Positions 8,901 through 18,966 of a stretch of DNA of 64,000 nt are shown piece by piece. Location of the stretch: positions 5,809,802 through 5,873,801 of the forward strand of contig NZ_CP160680.1 in the NCBI RefSeq assembly GCF_040784935.1, written 5' to 3'. Each line of letters starts with the position of its first letter. Position 1 is the stretch's first letter. The translations under genes and the position numbers were made by a program. This stretch comes from Lewinella sp. LCG006 (GTDB lineage: Bacteria > Bacteroidota > Bacteroidia > Chitinophagales > Saprospiraceae). The notes under the pieces were generated by a model. It was not told the DNA's origin. It ran no database searches and saw only the letters and a list, made by a program, of their open reading frames with translations.

Positions 8901-9884
8901 ATGCGTAACGTTGCTCTACTTTTTTTAATAACCATTGTTTGCTCGTCGTGCTATGTTTATCGCCCCTATGAACAATCTTTTCAAGGACAACTAACGGCCC
9001 TGCCGCTGGCCAAACAAGACAAGGAACTGGAACTGTTTTTTGCGGGAGAAAAGATGCCCGAAAAGGATTACCTGCGACTGGGCATGGTAAAGGAGTCACG
9101 TACCAGTCATCAATCAAACTTAAGTACATTAATGGATCGTTTGACGAGCAAAGCGCAGGCCATGGGCGCAGATGCGATTGTAGTGATGGGAGCAGGCGAT
9201 ACAGAAAGGGTGTACTCGATTGCAGAAGGCTCTTACTCTGTCCCCTCCGAGAGTATGTGGGGGATCGCCATTCGGTACCTGGACAACCTGGCCTTGGAAC
9301 CAAATGTCCTTTCACATTTGGAAATAAGGTCAATGGGCCCTAACGCCAAGTCGGCAGATGGAACCATTGACTTCGATACGGAGGGGAATCTGAAAGCGGG
9401 GTCATTGGACAAATGGGAGCAATACGTCTACTTCCATTCCCTGGAGTATTTATTGGAAAGCAAACGCGATTGGCGATTTACCAAAGTACAGGTAAGTACG
9501 CCGAGTAATCTGTATGATATTGTCCGTTTGCAAGGGGAGGGAGGCTCGACAAAAGCTAAAGTGAGGATAAGTTATGATCGCGAGGAGAAAGCGACTGATT
9601 TAAGGATTACCTACTTGGGTCGCAGGCAAGTCAATGAGAAGATGGTGCTTGTTTATGATACGCAAAATCGGGTGGTGGAGCGTAGATGGACAGAAATGGG
9701 CAGCAAAAATATCGTAGTCACCCGTACTTACGATGCTGCCGGATTGATCTTGCGCGAGGACTACACCATGCAACGTGGAAATGCAGCGGCCGAGCCTTTG
9801 TTAAGTGTTGATTATCGCTATTTTACGGAAGATGAATTGATGCAACTGCTGGAAAAAGAACAAATTGTGAGGGTGGGGTCTTGA
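8901..9884 (+). CDS. Lipoprotein of unknown function
   Basis: A 327-residue protein with a lipoprotein signal (lipobox CSSC, Cys near residue 17). The first half contains 'LTSKAQAMGADAIVVMGAG', like the 'A-x-x-x-GADAIV' segment of small YbjQ/heavy-metal-binding-type domains, but the similarity is short. The second half is beta-rich and ends with an 'RTYDAAGLILREDYT' YD-like stretch. No catalytic motif is visible. It may be co-transcribed with the hydrolase gene 65 bp downstream. Confidence 0.7.
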   Translation: MRNVALLFLITIVCSSCYVYRPYEQSFQGQLTALPLAKQDKELELFFAGEKMPEKDYLRLGMVKESRTSHQSNLSTLMDRLTSKAQAMGADAIVVMGAGDTERVYSIAEGSYSVPSESMWGIAIRYLDNLALEPNVLSHLEIRSMGPNAKSADGTIDFDTEGNLKAGSLDKWEQYVYFHSLEYLLESKRDWRFTKVQVSTPSNLYDIVRLQGEGGSTKAKVRISYDREEKATDLRITYLGRRQVNEKMVLVYDTQNRVVERRWTEMGSKNIVVTRTYDAAGLILREDYTMQRGNAAAEPLLSVDYRYFTEDELMQLLEKEQIVRVGS

Positions 9885-9949
9885 GTTGAACAACTCGCAA
9901 TAATTACTGTTTAAGAGGCATCCATTTGAGAAAATTAAAATTCACTACT

Positions 9950-10798
9950 ATGAAAGCCTTTTACATCCTGTTTTTCACAGGAGCAATGTTTTTTATTACG
10001 GCCTGCGGTGCAGATAATACTCCTGCTACTGATGAAGCCACCACAGAAGAAGCGACAATAGAGCCCAAAATTGTGGGCGAAGAAGTAAGCTATAAAGCGG
10101 ATACCACCGAGATGATCGGTTATATCGCTTACGACGAAAATGCTACCGGAAAGCGTCCCGGTATTTTGGTTGTTCATGAATGGTGGGGCCACAACGACTA
10201 CGTGCGTAAACGCGCCAAAATGTTGGCAGAACTTGGTTACGTAGCTTTGGCCGTAGACATGTACGGCGATGGCAAGCAAGCGGATCACCCCGATGATGCT
10301 GGTAAATTTGCCATGAGCGTCATGCAGAATTTTCCTACAGCAGAAGCGCGCTTCAACGCTGCGCTGGAAGTACTGAAAAACCATCCCAAAGTAGCTAGTG
10401 AAGAGATTGGTGCTATTGGTTACTGCTTCGGTGGAGGCGTGGTGCTGTCGATGGCGAATACCGGAGCTGACCTGGACGCAGTGGCCTCATTCCACGGTAG
10501 CTTGGGTTTACCGGTGATGCCGGAAAAAGGTAAAACGACCGCTAAAGTCTTGGTTTTGAATGGTGCTGCTGATCCTTTCGTTACCCCTGAACAAATTGCG
10601 GCCTACACCGCAGCCATGGACAAAGCTGGAGCCGATTATCAATTCGTCAATTACGAAGGCGCGGTACACGCGTTTACGAGCCAGGGTGCCGACGCTTACG
10701 GCGAAAAATTTGACCTACCGCTGGCCTACAACAAAGAAGCCGACGAGAAATCGTGGGAAGCGATGAAGGCACTCTTTTCAGAGGTTTTTAAGAAGTAG
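9950..10798 (+). CDS. Dienelactone hydrolase family lipoprotein
   Basis: The ATG at 9950 gives a lipoprotein signal with lipobox ITAC; an in-frame TTG at 9926 would place eight residues before it and is less likely. The alpha/beta-hydrolase fold carries the DLH triad: nucleophile Cys in GYCFGGG, Asp in NGAADPFV, and His in GAVHAF. The N-terminal VVHEWWGHNDYVR motif is also typical of the family. DLH proteins hydrolyse dienelactones or other small esters; the substrate here is unknown. It is probably tethered to a membrane facing the periplasm. Confidence 0.85.
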   Translation: MKAFYILFFTGAMFFITACGADNTPATDEATTEEATIEPKIVGEEVSYKADTTEMIGYIAYDENATGKRPGILVVHEWWGHNDYVRKRAKMLAELGYVALAVDMYGDGKQADHPDDAGKFAMSVMQNFPTAEARFNAALEVLKNHPKVASEEIGAIGYCFGGGVVLSMANTGADLDAVASFHGSLGLPVMPEKGKTTAKVLVLNGAADPFVTPEQIAAYTAAMDKAGADYQFVNYEGAVHAFTSQGADAYGEKFDLPLAYNKEADEKSWEAMKALFSEVFKK

Positions 10799-10843
10799 GC
10801 TTGGGCAGGACTTTCTGCTCCTTTAATCTAAAGTTAAAACAGG

Positions 10844-10878
10844 AGGCCGGATAGCAAAAAACTATTCGGCCTTTTTAT
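10844..10878 (+). terminator. Intrinsic terminator after the DLH gene
   Basis: Stem aggccggatag / ctattcggcct (one G-U pair) with a 7-base A-rich loop, followed by tttttatttt. Confidence 0.8.
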
Positions 10879-10902
10879 TTTGGGGCTAAACCCTCAATAC
10901 TT

Positions 10903-12594
10903 ATGTTCCTAATCAGCAATAAATGCGCTTTTAGAAAGTCTTTACTTCGTGTTTCTTCCAGAACAGCCCTTCTCTTTTTCCTGTGTGTGTCTATGCTTCC
11001 TAGCGATGCGCAAGTATGCAATGGAAGCTTAGGCCCCATCATTTTTGTAGAAGATTTTGGCAGTGGCCCCAATCCGGGTCCGGAACTGCCGGCGGGATTT
11101 ACGACTTACACCTTTGGGTTGGGCGCTGGCGGCCGTTATTATGTCACCAACGACAGTGGTCAAAATGGTGCCCTTTGGCACAGCGCACCCGATCATACTC
11201 CCAATGATACCGATGGGTACATGTTGCTTTTTGATGCTTCGGATGATGCAGGTGTGTTTTTTCAGACGGACCTGGAGAACCTTTGTCCCAATACGAATTA
11301 TGTTTTCAGTTGCTACGTAGCTAATATTGTGGTGCCTACGGCATGTGGCGGCAACAGTAGGGAGCCAGATCTGCGCTTTACCCTTTTTGATTCGACCACG
11401 GGAACATCATTAGGCACCATTACTACGGGAAGTATTCCGGTAAGCACTACGCTGGAATGGAACGAATATGGTATTACTTTTCGCACGGGTCAAATGCAAA
11501 CCAGCATGCAAATAGTGGTAACAAACAATGCTCCCGGCGGATGTGGCAATGATTTGGTGATTGATGATTTTAGCTTACGTCTGTGTAATCCCTTGACGGA
11601 ACAAGTATTTGATTTGTGCGATCTCCCTGGAGGAATTATCGAGGTAGGAAGTAATACTTATTCCTCCGCAGGCACCTATGAAGATTTGATTCCTTTGTTG
11701 AATTCTTGTAATGATAGTACCGTTATTACCACCCTTGTCGGCGAAAACCCGGTGTTGCCTACGATAAATATAACCTTCTGTTCCGGGGATAGCGTAAGTG
11801 TAGGAGGCCAGGTTTATTACAACAGTATCAACTTTACCGACACCTTGGATATGTCGGGACCTTGTCCGATGCTCCAACCTTATCAGATCGTTAGCCAGGA
11901 ACCACAAAACATTGTCAACGATGTCTTCCTGTGTTTTGGCGAAAGCTTGCTGGTAGGTACGAATACTTACACCGCAGCAGGCACATACATAGACAGCCTC
12001 ACGACGGCAGCGGGCTGTGACAGTATAGTCATTACTAACATAGCAACTGCGGGCATTGATGTTGCACTCAATGTGAGCGATCTAACCCTGGAATTGGGCG
12101 CAACCATAGCCCTACAAGCAACGAGTAGTTTGAGCAACGATCCCGGTTTTTCTTGGGCTCCACCGGAGGCCTTTTCTTGTAGCGACTGCCCGAACCCCGT
12201 TTTTCAGCCATTGCAGAGCGGCATCTATACCCTTACAGGCATTGACCAGCCCTCAGGCTGCACCGATAGTCTTGCCTTTAATGTGGAGGTTTTGCCCTGT
12301 ACCAAGGTATTTATCCCCAACGTCTTCAGCCCGAACCAGGATGGCGTGAATGATCACTTTCAGGTGTTTGCCAAATCCTGCTATTCCAACATCCAGGAAA
12401 TCCGCATCTTCGACCGCTGGGGCGGATTGGTCTACGAGACTTTTGATCAGGCTCCCAATTCGACTACCGGCCTCTGGAATGGTAAGATTGGTGGGAAAGT
12501 TGCTCCGGCCGGGATTTACGTTTACACGATGACTTTGGAAGTCTTGGACGGTACCACCCAGCAGCGAAGTGGGGAGGTGTTGGTGGTGTATTGA
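10903..12594 (+). CDS. Secreted protein with T9SS type B sorting domain
   Basis: A 563-residue exported protein. After the signal peptide (ending near SDAQ) comes a jelly-roll-like domain (about residues 45-225) ending in NDLVIDDFSLRLC, similar to carbohydrate-binding folds. Two or three short repeats with 'VGxNTYxxAGTYxDxL' follow (about residues 245-380). The C-terminal 85 residues, beginning VFIPNVFSPNQDGVNDHF and containing RIFDRWGGLVYE and AGIYVYT, are the gliding-motility-associated type B T9SS sorting domain. A surface adhesin or matrix protein is likely; the exact role is unknown. Confidence 0.85.
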   Translation: MFLISNKCAFRKSLLRVSSRTALLFFLCVSMLPSDAQVCNGSLGPIIFVEDFGSGPNPGPELPAGFTTYTFGLGAGGRYYVTNDSGQNGALWHSAPDHTPNDTDGYMLLFDASDDAGVFFQTDLENLCPNTNYVFSCYVANIVVPTACGGNSREPDLRFTLFDSTTGTSLGTITTGSIPVSTTLEWNEYGITFRTGQMQTSMQIVVTNNAPGGCGNDLVIDDFSLRLCNPLTEQVFDLCDLPGGIIEVGSNTYSSAGTYEDLIPLLNSCNDSTVITTLVGENPVLPTINITFCSGDSVSVGGQVYYNSINFTDTLDMSGPCPMLQPYQIVSQEPQNIVNDVFLCFGESLLVGTNTYTAAGTYIDSLTTAAGCDSIVITNIATAGIDVALNVSDLTLELGATIALQATSSLSNDPGFSWAPPEAFSCSDCPNPVFQPLQSGIYTLTGIDQPSGCTDSLAFNVEVLPCTKVFIPNVFSPNQDGVNDHFQVFAKSCYSNIQEIRIFDRWGGLVYETFDQAPNSTTGLWNGKIGGKVAPAGIYVYTMTLEVLDGTTQQRSGEVLVVY

Positions 12595-12722
12595 ATTAAA
12601 AACAACAGCAGAATAGGCGACTTGACTTCATAAAACACGTGATTGAGGAACGCTTATTCTGTGAAAATAAAAAACTTACCTTAATTTAGGCACTTAATAC
12701 TACATCATCAATCGCCATCTTC

Positions 12723-15700
12723 ATGAAAAGGTTTTTTCTATTGCTCCTGAAAAGTAGCAGTTTCCTATTGCTTTTAGCTGTTTTATGTTTCTATTCCTGC
12801 GATGCTCCTGGTGGGCCGCCGCGGGTATTGGTCTTCTCCAAAACGGATGGCTATCGCCACGCATCCATTCCCAAAGGGCAGGAGGCGATTCGCAAATTGG
12901 GAGAAGTCAACGGTTTTTTGGTAGATACTACGGAAGATGCTACCCTGATCAATGAAGAAAATTTGCAGCAATACGCAGCCGTCATTTTTCTGAGTACAAC
13001 GGAAGATGTGCTGGATGATACCCAAGAGGCCGACTTTCAAAGATACATCCAGGCTGGCCGGGGTTTTGTGGGGATCCATGCGGCTACAGATACGGAGTAC
13101 CAGTGGGGCTGGTTCAATCGCTTGGTGGGCGCGCAATTTGCCAGCCATCCCAAGATCCAGGAGGCGCACATTACTTGTGTCGATAGTACACATATTTCTA
13201 CCCAGCACCTGCCGCATGATTGGGTGAGAACGGATGAGTGGTACAACTTTAAAAACTTGTACAGCAAAGTAAATGTCTTGCTGAACCTGGATGAAACATC
13301 GTACACGGGTGGGACAAACGGAGCAGAGCACCCCATCGCCTGGTACCACGAATACGATGGTGGCCGTGCCTGGTATACCGCCCTTGGGCATACCGAGGAG
13401 AGCTACGAGGAAGAAGCTTTTCTACAGCACCTTCTGGGAGGCATTCAGTATGCTATTGGTGAAAACAAACCTTATCAGTTGGAAAACATCTCGGCACAGC
13501 GGCGTCCCGAAGACAATAGGGTAGAGCGTACCATGCTCATCCAGGGCCAGTTGACGGAACCCACCGAGTTTACCATCTTGCCCAACCTGGATATGCTGGT
13601 GGTAGAGCGACGCGGAGAGATCAAATACTACGCTACAGGAAGCAACCAGTTACGCAGCTTAGGCAAGCTAGATGTGTATTTCGAAGCAGAGGTGGAGGGC
13701 GTCAACGCCGAAGAAGGCCTCATGGGGGTGCAGGCTTCGCCCGACTTTGCCCAAACAGGACACGTTTTTATGTACTACAGCCCGGCGGATACTTCCGTCA
13801 ATCGGCTTTCGCGTTTTACCTTCCGAGGCGACAGTTTGGATTTTGCTAGCGAGAAAATCGTATTGGAGGTTGCTTCCGACCGCAATATCTGCTGCCATAC
13901 CGGCGGCTCCATTGCTTTCAGCGGAGACGGTAAATACCTGTTCCTCTCCACGGGCGACAACTCCACGCCCTTCGACGAGAGCGGCCAACAGTTTGTCAAT
14001 AAGGGCTACGCGCCACTGGATGAGCGCCCAGGACACGAGCCTTACGATGCCCGTCGTAGTTCAGGAAACACCAATGACTTGCGCGGCAAAATCCTACGCA
14101 TTGAAGTTCAACCCGACGGCAGTTATACCATACCGGAAGGAAATCTCTTTCCCGAAGGCACACCACAAACCCGTCCAGAAATTTACGTGATGGGTAATCG
14201 GAATCCTTACCGCATTTCGGTGGATGCCAAGAACGGTAACCTCTACTGGGGGGAAGTAGGCCCGGATGCCCGCATTGATAATGCTGAGACCCGCGGGCCG
14301 CGTGGGTACGACGAAGTGAATCAGGCAAAAGCAGCGGGCTTCTTTGGCTGGCCTTTGTTTGTGGGCAACAACTACGCTTATCACCAGTACAATTACAATA
14401 ATGGCGTGGCTGGGCCCGCTTATGACCCGCAAGCACCCATCAATGATTCGCGCAACAATACCGGACTACAGCAATTGCCGCCCGCACAGCCTGCCTTTAT
14501 TTGGTACCCTTACGGAGAATCCGAGGAGTTTCCAGCTGTGGGCAGTGGTGGCCGCAACGCGATGGCTGGCCCGGTGTACTACCCCGACCTTTACGCCGAA
14601 GCGACTCGCTATCCTAATTATTATAAAGGGAAGCTTTTTATCTACGACTGGATTCGGAATTGGATACTGCTGACCAGCATGCACGAGGATGGTACTTTGG
14701 ATAAGTTGGAGCCTTTCCTTCCGGAAGAAGAGTTTCACAATATCATTGACATGGAAGTAGGACCAGATGGTCGCATCTATTTGCTGGAATACGGAAGCGG
14801 CTGGTTTTCCAGAAATCCGGATGCGGGTATCTCCAGGATAGACTTTTACCCTGGTAACCGTCCACCACAGATCGATTCCATTTTTGTCAACAAACTTTCG
14901 GGTAAGCTGCCTTTTGCTTTAGAGGCGGAGCTGCTTGTTTCCGATCCAGAGGGACAGCAATTGAGCTACGAATGGCAGGTAGGTTATGAGGTTTACGAAA
15001 CGACGGAGCCGCATTTGTCACTGACCCTGGAGGAAGAGGGCAATTACCAGGTCAGTTGTCGGGTAAAAGATACAGAAGGTGGCTTGCGCTTGAGCGAAAC
15101 TTTGCTGGTTTATGCTGGCAATGAAGCCCCCAATGTAGAGGTGGTCGTGGAAGGAAACCAGGATATCTACTTCAAAGGGCAGCCGATTAATTACCGGGTA
15201 GCGGTCACCGATGATGACGCGGTGTTGGAGGAGAACTTAATGATCCAAACGAAATATACCCGTGATGTTGAAGTCTCAGAGGGGCACTTGCAAGGCATAG
15301 GAAACAAAGTAGGAGAAAGCCTAATAGCGAGCCTGGATTGTGCATCCTGCCATAAAGAGCGGGAAAAATCAATCGGCCCAAGCTACCAGCAGATCGCCAA
15401 TCGCTATCGCGAGGAAAAAGCCGCCACGGTCTACCTGAGCGAAAAAATAATCAAAGGAGGAGGTGGTGTTTGGGGGGAAGCGGCTATGGCTCCTCACCCA
15501 ACAATTTCTCCCGCCGAAGCTGCGCTGATTGTGGAATGGATACTCTCTGTTGATGCACCTGCTTCCACCGTAGCGTCTCTGCCAAGGGAGGGTACCATCA
15601 TTGGGGGCAACCCCAAGTCTTGGCAGTCTACACTGCAACTTTGGGCCACCTATACGGATGCGCCCAAAGAAGGCATCAAGCCGCTGACAACGAGTATCGC

Positions 15701-16121
15701 CAAAGTGCTGCGGGATAATTACTTCAACGTCAACGAATGGGAACAAGGCGAAGGATTCCGCAAGGGTGATTGGAAAGAAATGGAAGTATGGGAGTTGTTG
15801 CCACAAGACGGCTGGCTGAAACTGCCCGGGTTTGATCTGACGGGGGTAGAACATGTAAATCTAGATTTGTTCTGCAATGCGTCTTCACCTTTGAATTATC
15901 GTTTTGAATTGCGGGCAGGCTCACCGGAAGGGGAGGTGTTGGCCAGTTGGGAAGACGAAGGCAAGGGTCGGAAGAATGATCGCCTCCACTTGGAGAGCCC
16001 GCTCAATAAAAAAGCAAAGGTAGCAGCAGATCAACCTTTTTACCTGGTATCCAAGTTACTAACACCCGGATCGGAGCAAGGGCAAGTTGCTTTTGGTGGG
16101 CTAGGAGTTTTGCCAGAGTAA
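12723..16121 (+). CDS. ThuA - sugar dehydrogenase - PKD - cytochrome c fusion protein
   Basis: A 1132-residue lipoprotein (FYSC lipobox) with several domains in order. Residues about 35-250 are a ThuA-like domain (VLVFSKTDGYRHASI, GFVGIHAATDTEY). Residues about 265-700 are a PQQ-type glucose/sorbosone dehydrogenase beta-propeller (NICCHTGGS, DLRGKILRIE, MGNRNPYRIS). Residues about 715-800 are PKD-like. A class I cytochrome c follows, with CASCH at C873-H877 and a distal Met-containing segment. The last 150 residues look like a carbohydrate-binding beta-sandwich. The expected role is periplasmic oxidation of a sugar or sugar derivative with electrons passed to the attached haem; this is inference from family. 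Confidence 0.85.
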   Translation: MKRFFLLLLKSSSFLLLLAVLCFYSCDAPGGPPRVLVFSKTDGYRHASIPKGQEAIRKLGEVNGFLVDTTEDATLINEENLQQYAAVIFLSTTEDVLDDTQEADFQRYIQAGRGFVGIHAATDTEYQWGWFNRLVGAQFASHPKIQEAHITCVDSTHISTQHLPHDWVRTDEWYNFKNLYSKVNVLLNLDETSYTGGTNGAEHPIAWYHEYDGGRAWYTALGHTEESYEEEAFLQHLLGGIQYAIGENKPYQLENISAQRRPEDNRVERTMLIQGQLTEPTEFTILPNLDMLVVERRGEIKYYATGSNQLRSLGKLDVYFEAEVEGVNAEEGLMGVQASPDFAQTGHVFMYYSPADTSVNRLSRFTFRGDSLDFASEKIVLEVASDRNICCHTGGSIAFSGDGKYLFLSTGDNSTPFDESGQQFVNKGYAPLDERPGHEPYDARRSSGNTNDLRGKILRIEVQPDGSYTIPEGNLFPEGTPQTRPEIYVMGNRNPYRISVDAKNGNLYWGEVGPDARIDNAETRGPRGYDEVNQAKAAGFFGWPLFVGNNYAYHQYNYNNGVAGPAYDPQAPINDSRNNTGLQQLPPAQPAFIWYPYGESEEFPAVGSGGRNAMAGPVYYPDLYAEATRYPNYYKGKLFIYDWIRNWILLTSMHEDGTLDKLEPFLPEEEFHNIIDMEVGPDGRIYLLEYGSGWFSRNPDAGISRIDFYPGNRPPQIDSIFVNKLSGKLPFALEAELLVSDPEGQQLSYEWQVGYEVYETTEPHLSLTLEEEGNYQVSCRVKDTEGGLRLSETLLVYAGNEAPNVEVVVEGNQDIYFKGQPINYRVAVTDDDAVLEENLMIQTKYTRDVEVSEGHLQGIGNKVGESLIASLDCASCHKEREKSIGPSYQQIANRYREEKAATVYLSEKIIKGGGGVWGEAAMAPHPTISPAEAALIVEWILSVDAPASTVASLPREGTIIGGNPKSWQSTLQLWATYTDAPKEGIKPLTTSIAKVLRDNYFNVNEWEQGEGFRKGDWKEMEVWELLPQDGWLKLPGFDLTGVEHVNLDLFCNASSPLNYRFELRAGSPEGEVLASWEDEGKGRKNDRLHLESPLNKKAKVAADQPFYLVSKLLTPGSEQGQVAFGGLGVLPE

Positions 16122-16152
16122 GAGCATCTGTTTTAAAGATCGACACCGCTCC

Positions 16153-16197
16153 ATAGCTCCATAGCGTCGGGTTTTATACCCAACGCTATGGAGCTAT
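16153..16197. repeat. Long hairpin downstream of the dehydrogenase gene
   Basis: Two 20-base arms complementary at 19 positions with a 5-base loop; the core is agctccatagcg. No T-run follows on the plus strand, so it may be a mobile palindrome or an RNA stabiliser rather than a classic terminator. Confidence 0.7.
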
Positions 16198-16365
16198 ACT
16201 GTTAGCTGAAGGACGGGGAATTGTAATTTTACCAGGACTATTTCAATAGATAACTCCTTGAACTTGGGCAAGCAGAGGTGATTGTGGAAAACTTGTGTCA
16301 CAGAAAAGCAAAATAATAACTACCTTCGCCGCTGCACAAAACAGCAAAGCAGCTGTTAGTCTTAG

Positions 16366-17271
16366 ATGAGAGCATACCACGAACTACTCCAGCATATTCT
16401 TGAACAAGGTACCGATAAGGGCGATCGCACGGGTACCGGTACGCGGAGTGTTTTTGGTTATCAAATGCGTTGCAAGCTCAGCGAAGGCTTCCCTCTCCTC
16501 ACCACGAAGAAGGTTCATTTCAAAAGTGTAGTTTACGAATTGCTTTGGTTTCTTAAAGGAGATACCAATATCAAATACTTGGTACGCAACGGTGTCAATA
16601 TTTGGAACGAGTGGCCTTTTCAGCACTATCTTAATGAAAATGGCTTGGCCGAGAAATACCCACGCTATAGCCAGGAATGGAAAACGGCTTTGAAGGAGTT
16701 TGTCCAGCAAGTAAAAGAGGAGGATGCTTTTGCTGCTAAATGGGGAGAACTAGGTCCCGTTTACGGAAAGCAGTGGCGCGATTTTGGCGGCGTTGACCAG
16801 ATCACCGAAGTGGTAGCAGCGATCAAGCGGAATCCCGACTCGCGTCGGCACCTCGTTTCTGCCTGGAATCCACCGGATATTCCTGGAATGGTCAAAGCGG
16901 GTTTGCCGCCCTGCCATTCTTTGTTCCAGTTTTATGTGGCGGAAGGGCGCTTGTCCTGCCAGTTGTACCAGCGTTCAGCAGATGTATTTTTGGGCGTACC
17001 TTTTAACATTGCCAGTTATGCTTTGTTGACGGAGATGGTAGCGCAGGTGTGTGACTTGGAGGCGGGTGATTTTGTTCACACCTTTGGCGACGCACACCTT
17101 TATAATAATCACCTTGAACAGACGAAACTGCAGTTGAGCAGAGACATTCGTCCTTTACCGAAGTTGAAATTGAATCCGGAGATCAAAAATATTTTTGCTT
17201 TCTCCTACGATGATATCCAGTTGGAAAACTATGATCCTCACCCAGCCATCAAAGCGCCCATTGCGGTTTGA
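16366..17271 (+). CDS. thyA: Thymidylate synthase
   Basis: ThyA methylates dUMP to dTMP using methylene-tetrahydrofolate. The N-terminal DRTGTGT phosphate-binding segment, the catalytic Cys in [12 protein letters not shown] (about residue 185), [17 protein letters not shown] and the C-terminal HP-x-I-x-x-x-I-A-V end are all present. At 301 residues it is longer than the 264-residue E. coli form; the extra length lies in the small-domain insert (about residues 85-130), as in several other bacteria. A -7-like TACCTTCG lies about 40 bases upstream, but the promoter is not a full match. Confidence 0.97.
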   Translation: MRAYHELLQHILEQGTDKGDRTGTGTRSVFGYQMRCKLSEGFPLLTTKKVHFKSVVYELLWFLKGDTNIKYLVRNGVNIWNEWPFQHYLNENGLAEKYPRYSQEWKTALKEFVQQVKEEDAFAAKWGELGPVYGKQWRDFGGVDQITEVVAAIKRNPDSRRHLVSAWNPPDIPGMVKAGLPPCHSLFQFYVAEGRLSCQLYQRSADVFLGVPFNIASYALLTEMVAQVCDLEAGDFVHTFGDAHLYNNHLEQTKLQLSRDIRPLPKLKLNPEIKNIFAFSYDDIQLENYDPHPAIKAPIAV

Positions 17272-17422
17272 AAAAAGGAGAGGCTTGTTATTCAGCGCAT
17301 TAAATGTGCTTTTTGTAAATATTATAGACAACAAAGGTTGTCTGCCCGAAATTTCCGAGAAACGGCCAAATCGGGCGCTTTGTTTAGAACTTGTCTAAAT
17401 AGAGTATATGTTTTGCAATTAG

Positions 17423-17454
17423 TTTGTTAAAGAAATGTCACAAAATTATCTTTG
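17423..17454 (+). promoter_or_regulatory. Promoter of the ACIII / oxidase locus
   Basis: TTTG (17423-17426), a 20-base spacer and TATCTTTG (17447-17454): a full match to the Bacteroidota consensus at the standard spacing. It lies 63 bases before the actA start codon. Confidence 0.75.
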
Positions 17455-17517
17455 CCCCGATTTCAGGCAGCTGGAATTTTTGTGTTTGAACAGAAAAAGT
17501 AATAAAGGTCACTACCG

Positions 17518-18933
17518 ATGACGTATAAGTCTTTGACACACCGCTTTTTACTCCTTCTTGGTATCGTACTGAGCAGCTACGGCTTGTTTGGCCAAGACCT
17601 TGAAGCAGGTAAAACGATATTCCGTAACAATTGTGCGGCTTGCCACGCTGGCGACATGAAAACCAATCTTACTGGTCCTGCCCTCGGTGGTGCACCAGAA
17701 CGTTGGGCCGATTACGGCGGCGATGAAGCACTCTATTCCTGGATCCGTAACTCTCAGGCGATGATCGCCGCTGGCGACAATGAGCGCGCTGCTCAATTGT
17801 GGTCAGAATGGGGCCCTACTGTAATGAACTCGTTCCTCAATCTTTCGGATGATGATATTGCCAATACCTTGGCTTACATCCAGGGAGTGTATGACGGCAC
17901 TTATCCTCCAAAAATTCCAGGACAAGAAGGAGGGGTAATAACAAACACTCCTCCCAAAGACAACACCTGGATGTTCGTCGGTCTGGCAGCACTACTTGGC
18001 TTACTGGCCATCGTACTAGCGCGTGTTGTTTCTAACCTTAACTACATGATTAAGGTGAAGGAAACCGGTGCAGCAGTACAGCGCCGTACGCTGGTAGAAG
18101 TATTGACCAGCCGCGGGGTTATCGCTTTTGTGATTTTTGCACTGGTGGTGCTCGGTGGTTATACTACGGTAAACAATGCCATCGCACTAGGTCGTCAGCA
18201 AGGTTACGAGCCTACGCAGCCAATCAAGTTCTCGCACGCCACTCACGCGGGTATTCAGCAGATCGACTGTCAGTACTGTCACGATGGTGCACGCCGCTCT
18301 AAGCATTCGGTCATTCCTGCAGCGAATACCTGTATGAATTGTCATAAAGCCATCAAGAACGGCTCCCAATACGGTACCGCGGAATTGACGAAAATCTACG
18401 CTTCTGTAGGTTATGATCCAAGTACGGATAAATACATCGACGGCTACGACCAGTTGGAGAACGACGAGATTGAGGCGATCTACAAGAAATGGATTGCTGA
18501 TCAGTACGTACAAACTACTGGTGGCATGGATGATGAAGGAGAAAACCTGATCGAAGAGCAGTGGGAAGGCATCGTTAGTGCTTTGACCAGCGAAGATCTG
18601 GATGATGATAAAATTGCTGGTCCTATCAACTGGGTACGTATTCACAACTTACCTGATCACGCTTACTTCAACCACGCACAACACGTGTCAGTGGGTAAGG
18701 TGGAGTGTCAGACTTGTCACGGTCCGGTAGAAGAAATGGAGAAGGTTTACCAGTGGTCACCTCTATCTATGGGATGGTGTATCAACTGTCACCGCCAGAC
18801 GGAAGTGCAGTTTGCGGGTAATGAGTACTACCAAGCGTACGAAAACTACCACGAGGAAATTCAGGCCGGAACGCGGGACAAAGTTACCGTGGAAGACATC
18901 GGTGGTCTGGAGTGCCAGAAATGCCATTATTAA
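17518..18933 (+). CDS. actA: Alternative complex III subunit A, multihaem cytochrome c
   Basis: ActA is the multihaem electron-transfer subunit of the quinol:cytochrome c oxidoreductase that replaces complex bc1 in many Bacteroidota. Six CxxCH motifs are visible, starting at Cys39, 251, 272, 397, 421 and 466. The first sits in a separate monohaem domain behind the signal peptide (about residues 25-125); the other five form the ActA core. Two hydrophobic segments (about 150-172 and 202-225) sit between them. The five core motifs fit the pentahaem ActA described for Rhodothermus marinus; the extra N-terminal haem domain is an addition. First gene of the operon. Confidence 0.92.
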   Translation: MTYKSLTHRFLLLLGIVLSSYGLFGQDLEAGKTIFRNNCAACHAGDMKTNLTGPALGGAPERWADYGGDEALYSWIRNSQAMIAAGDNERAAQLWSEWGPTVMNSFLNLSDDDIANTLAYIQGVYDGTYPPKIPGQEGGVITNTPPKDNTWMFVGLAALLGLLAIVLARVVSNLNYMIKVKETGAAVQRRTLVEVLTSRGVIAFVIFALVVLGGYTTVNNAIALGRQQGYEPTQPIKFSHATHAGIQQIDCQYCHDGARRSKHSVIPAANTCMNCHKAIKNGSQYGTAELTKIYASVGYDPSTDKYIDGYDQLENDEIEAIYKKWIADQYVQTTGGMDDEGENLIEEQWEGIVSALTSEDLDDDKIAGPINWVRIHNLPDHAYFNHAQHVSVGKVECQTCHGPVEEMEKVYQWSPLSMGWCINCHRQTEVQFAGNEYYQAYENYHEEIQAGTRDKVTVEDIGGLECQKCHY

Positions 18934-18966
18934 GAACAGCAATCAAGAGACAGACAAATCAGCATA

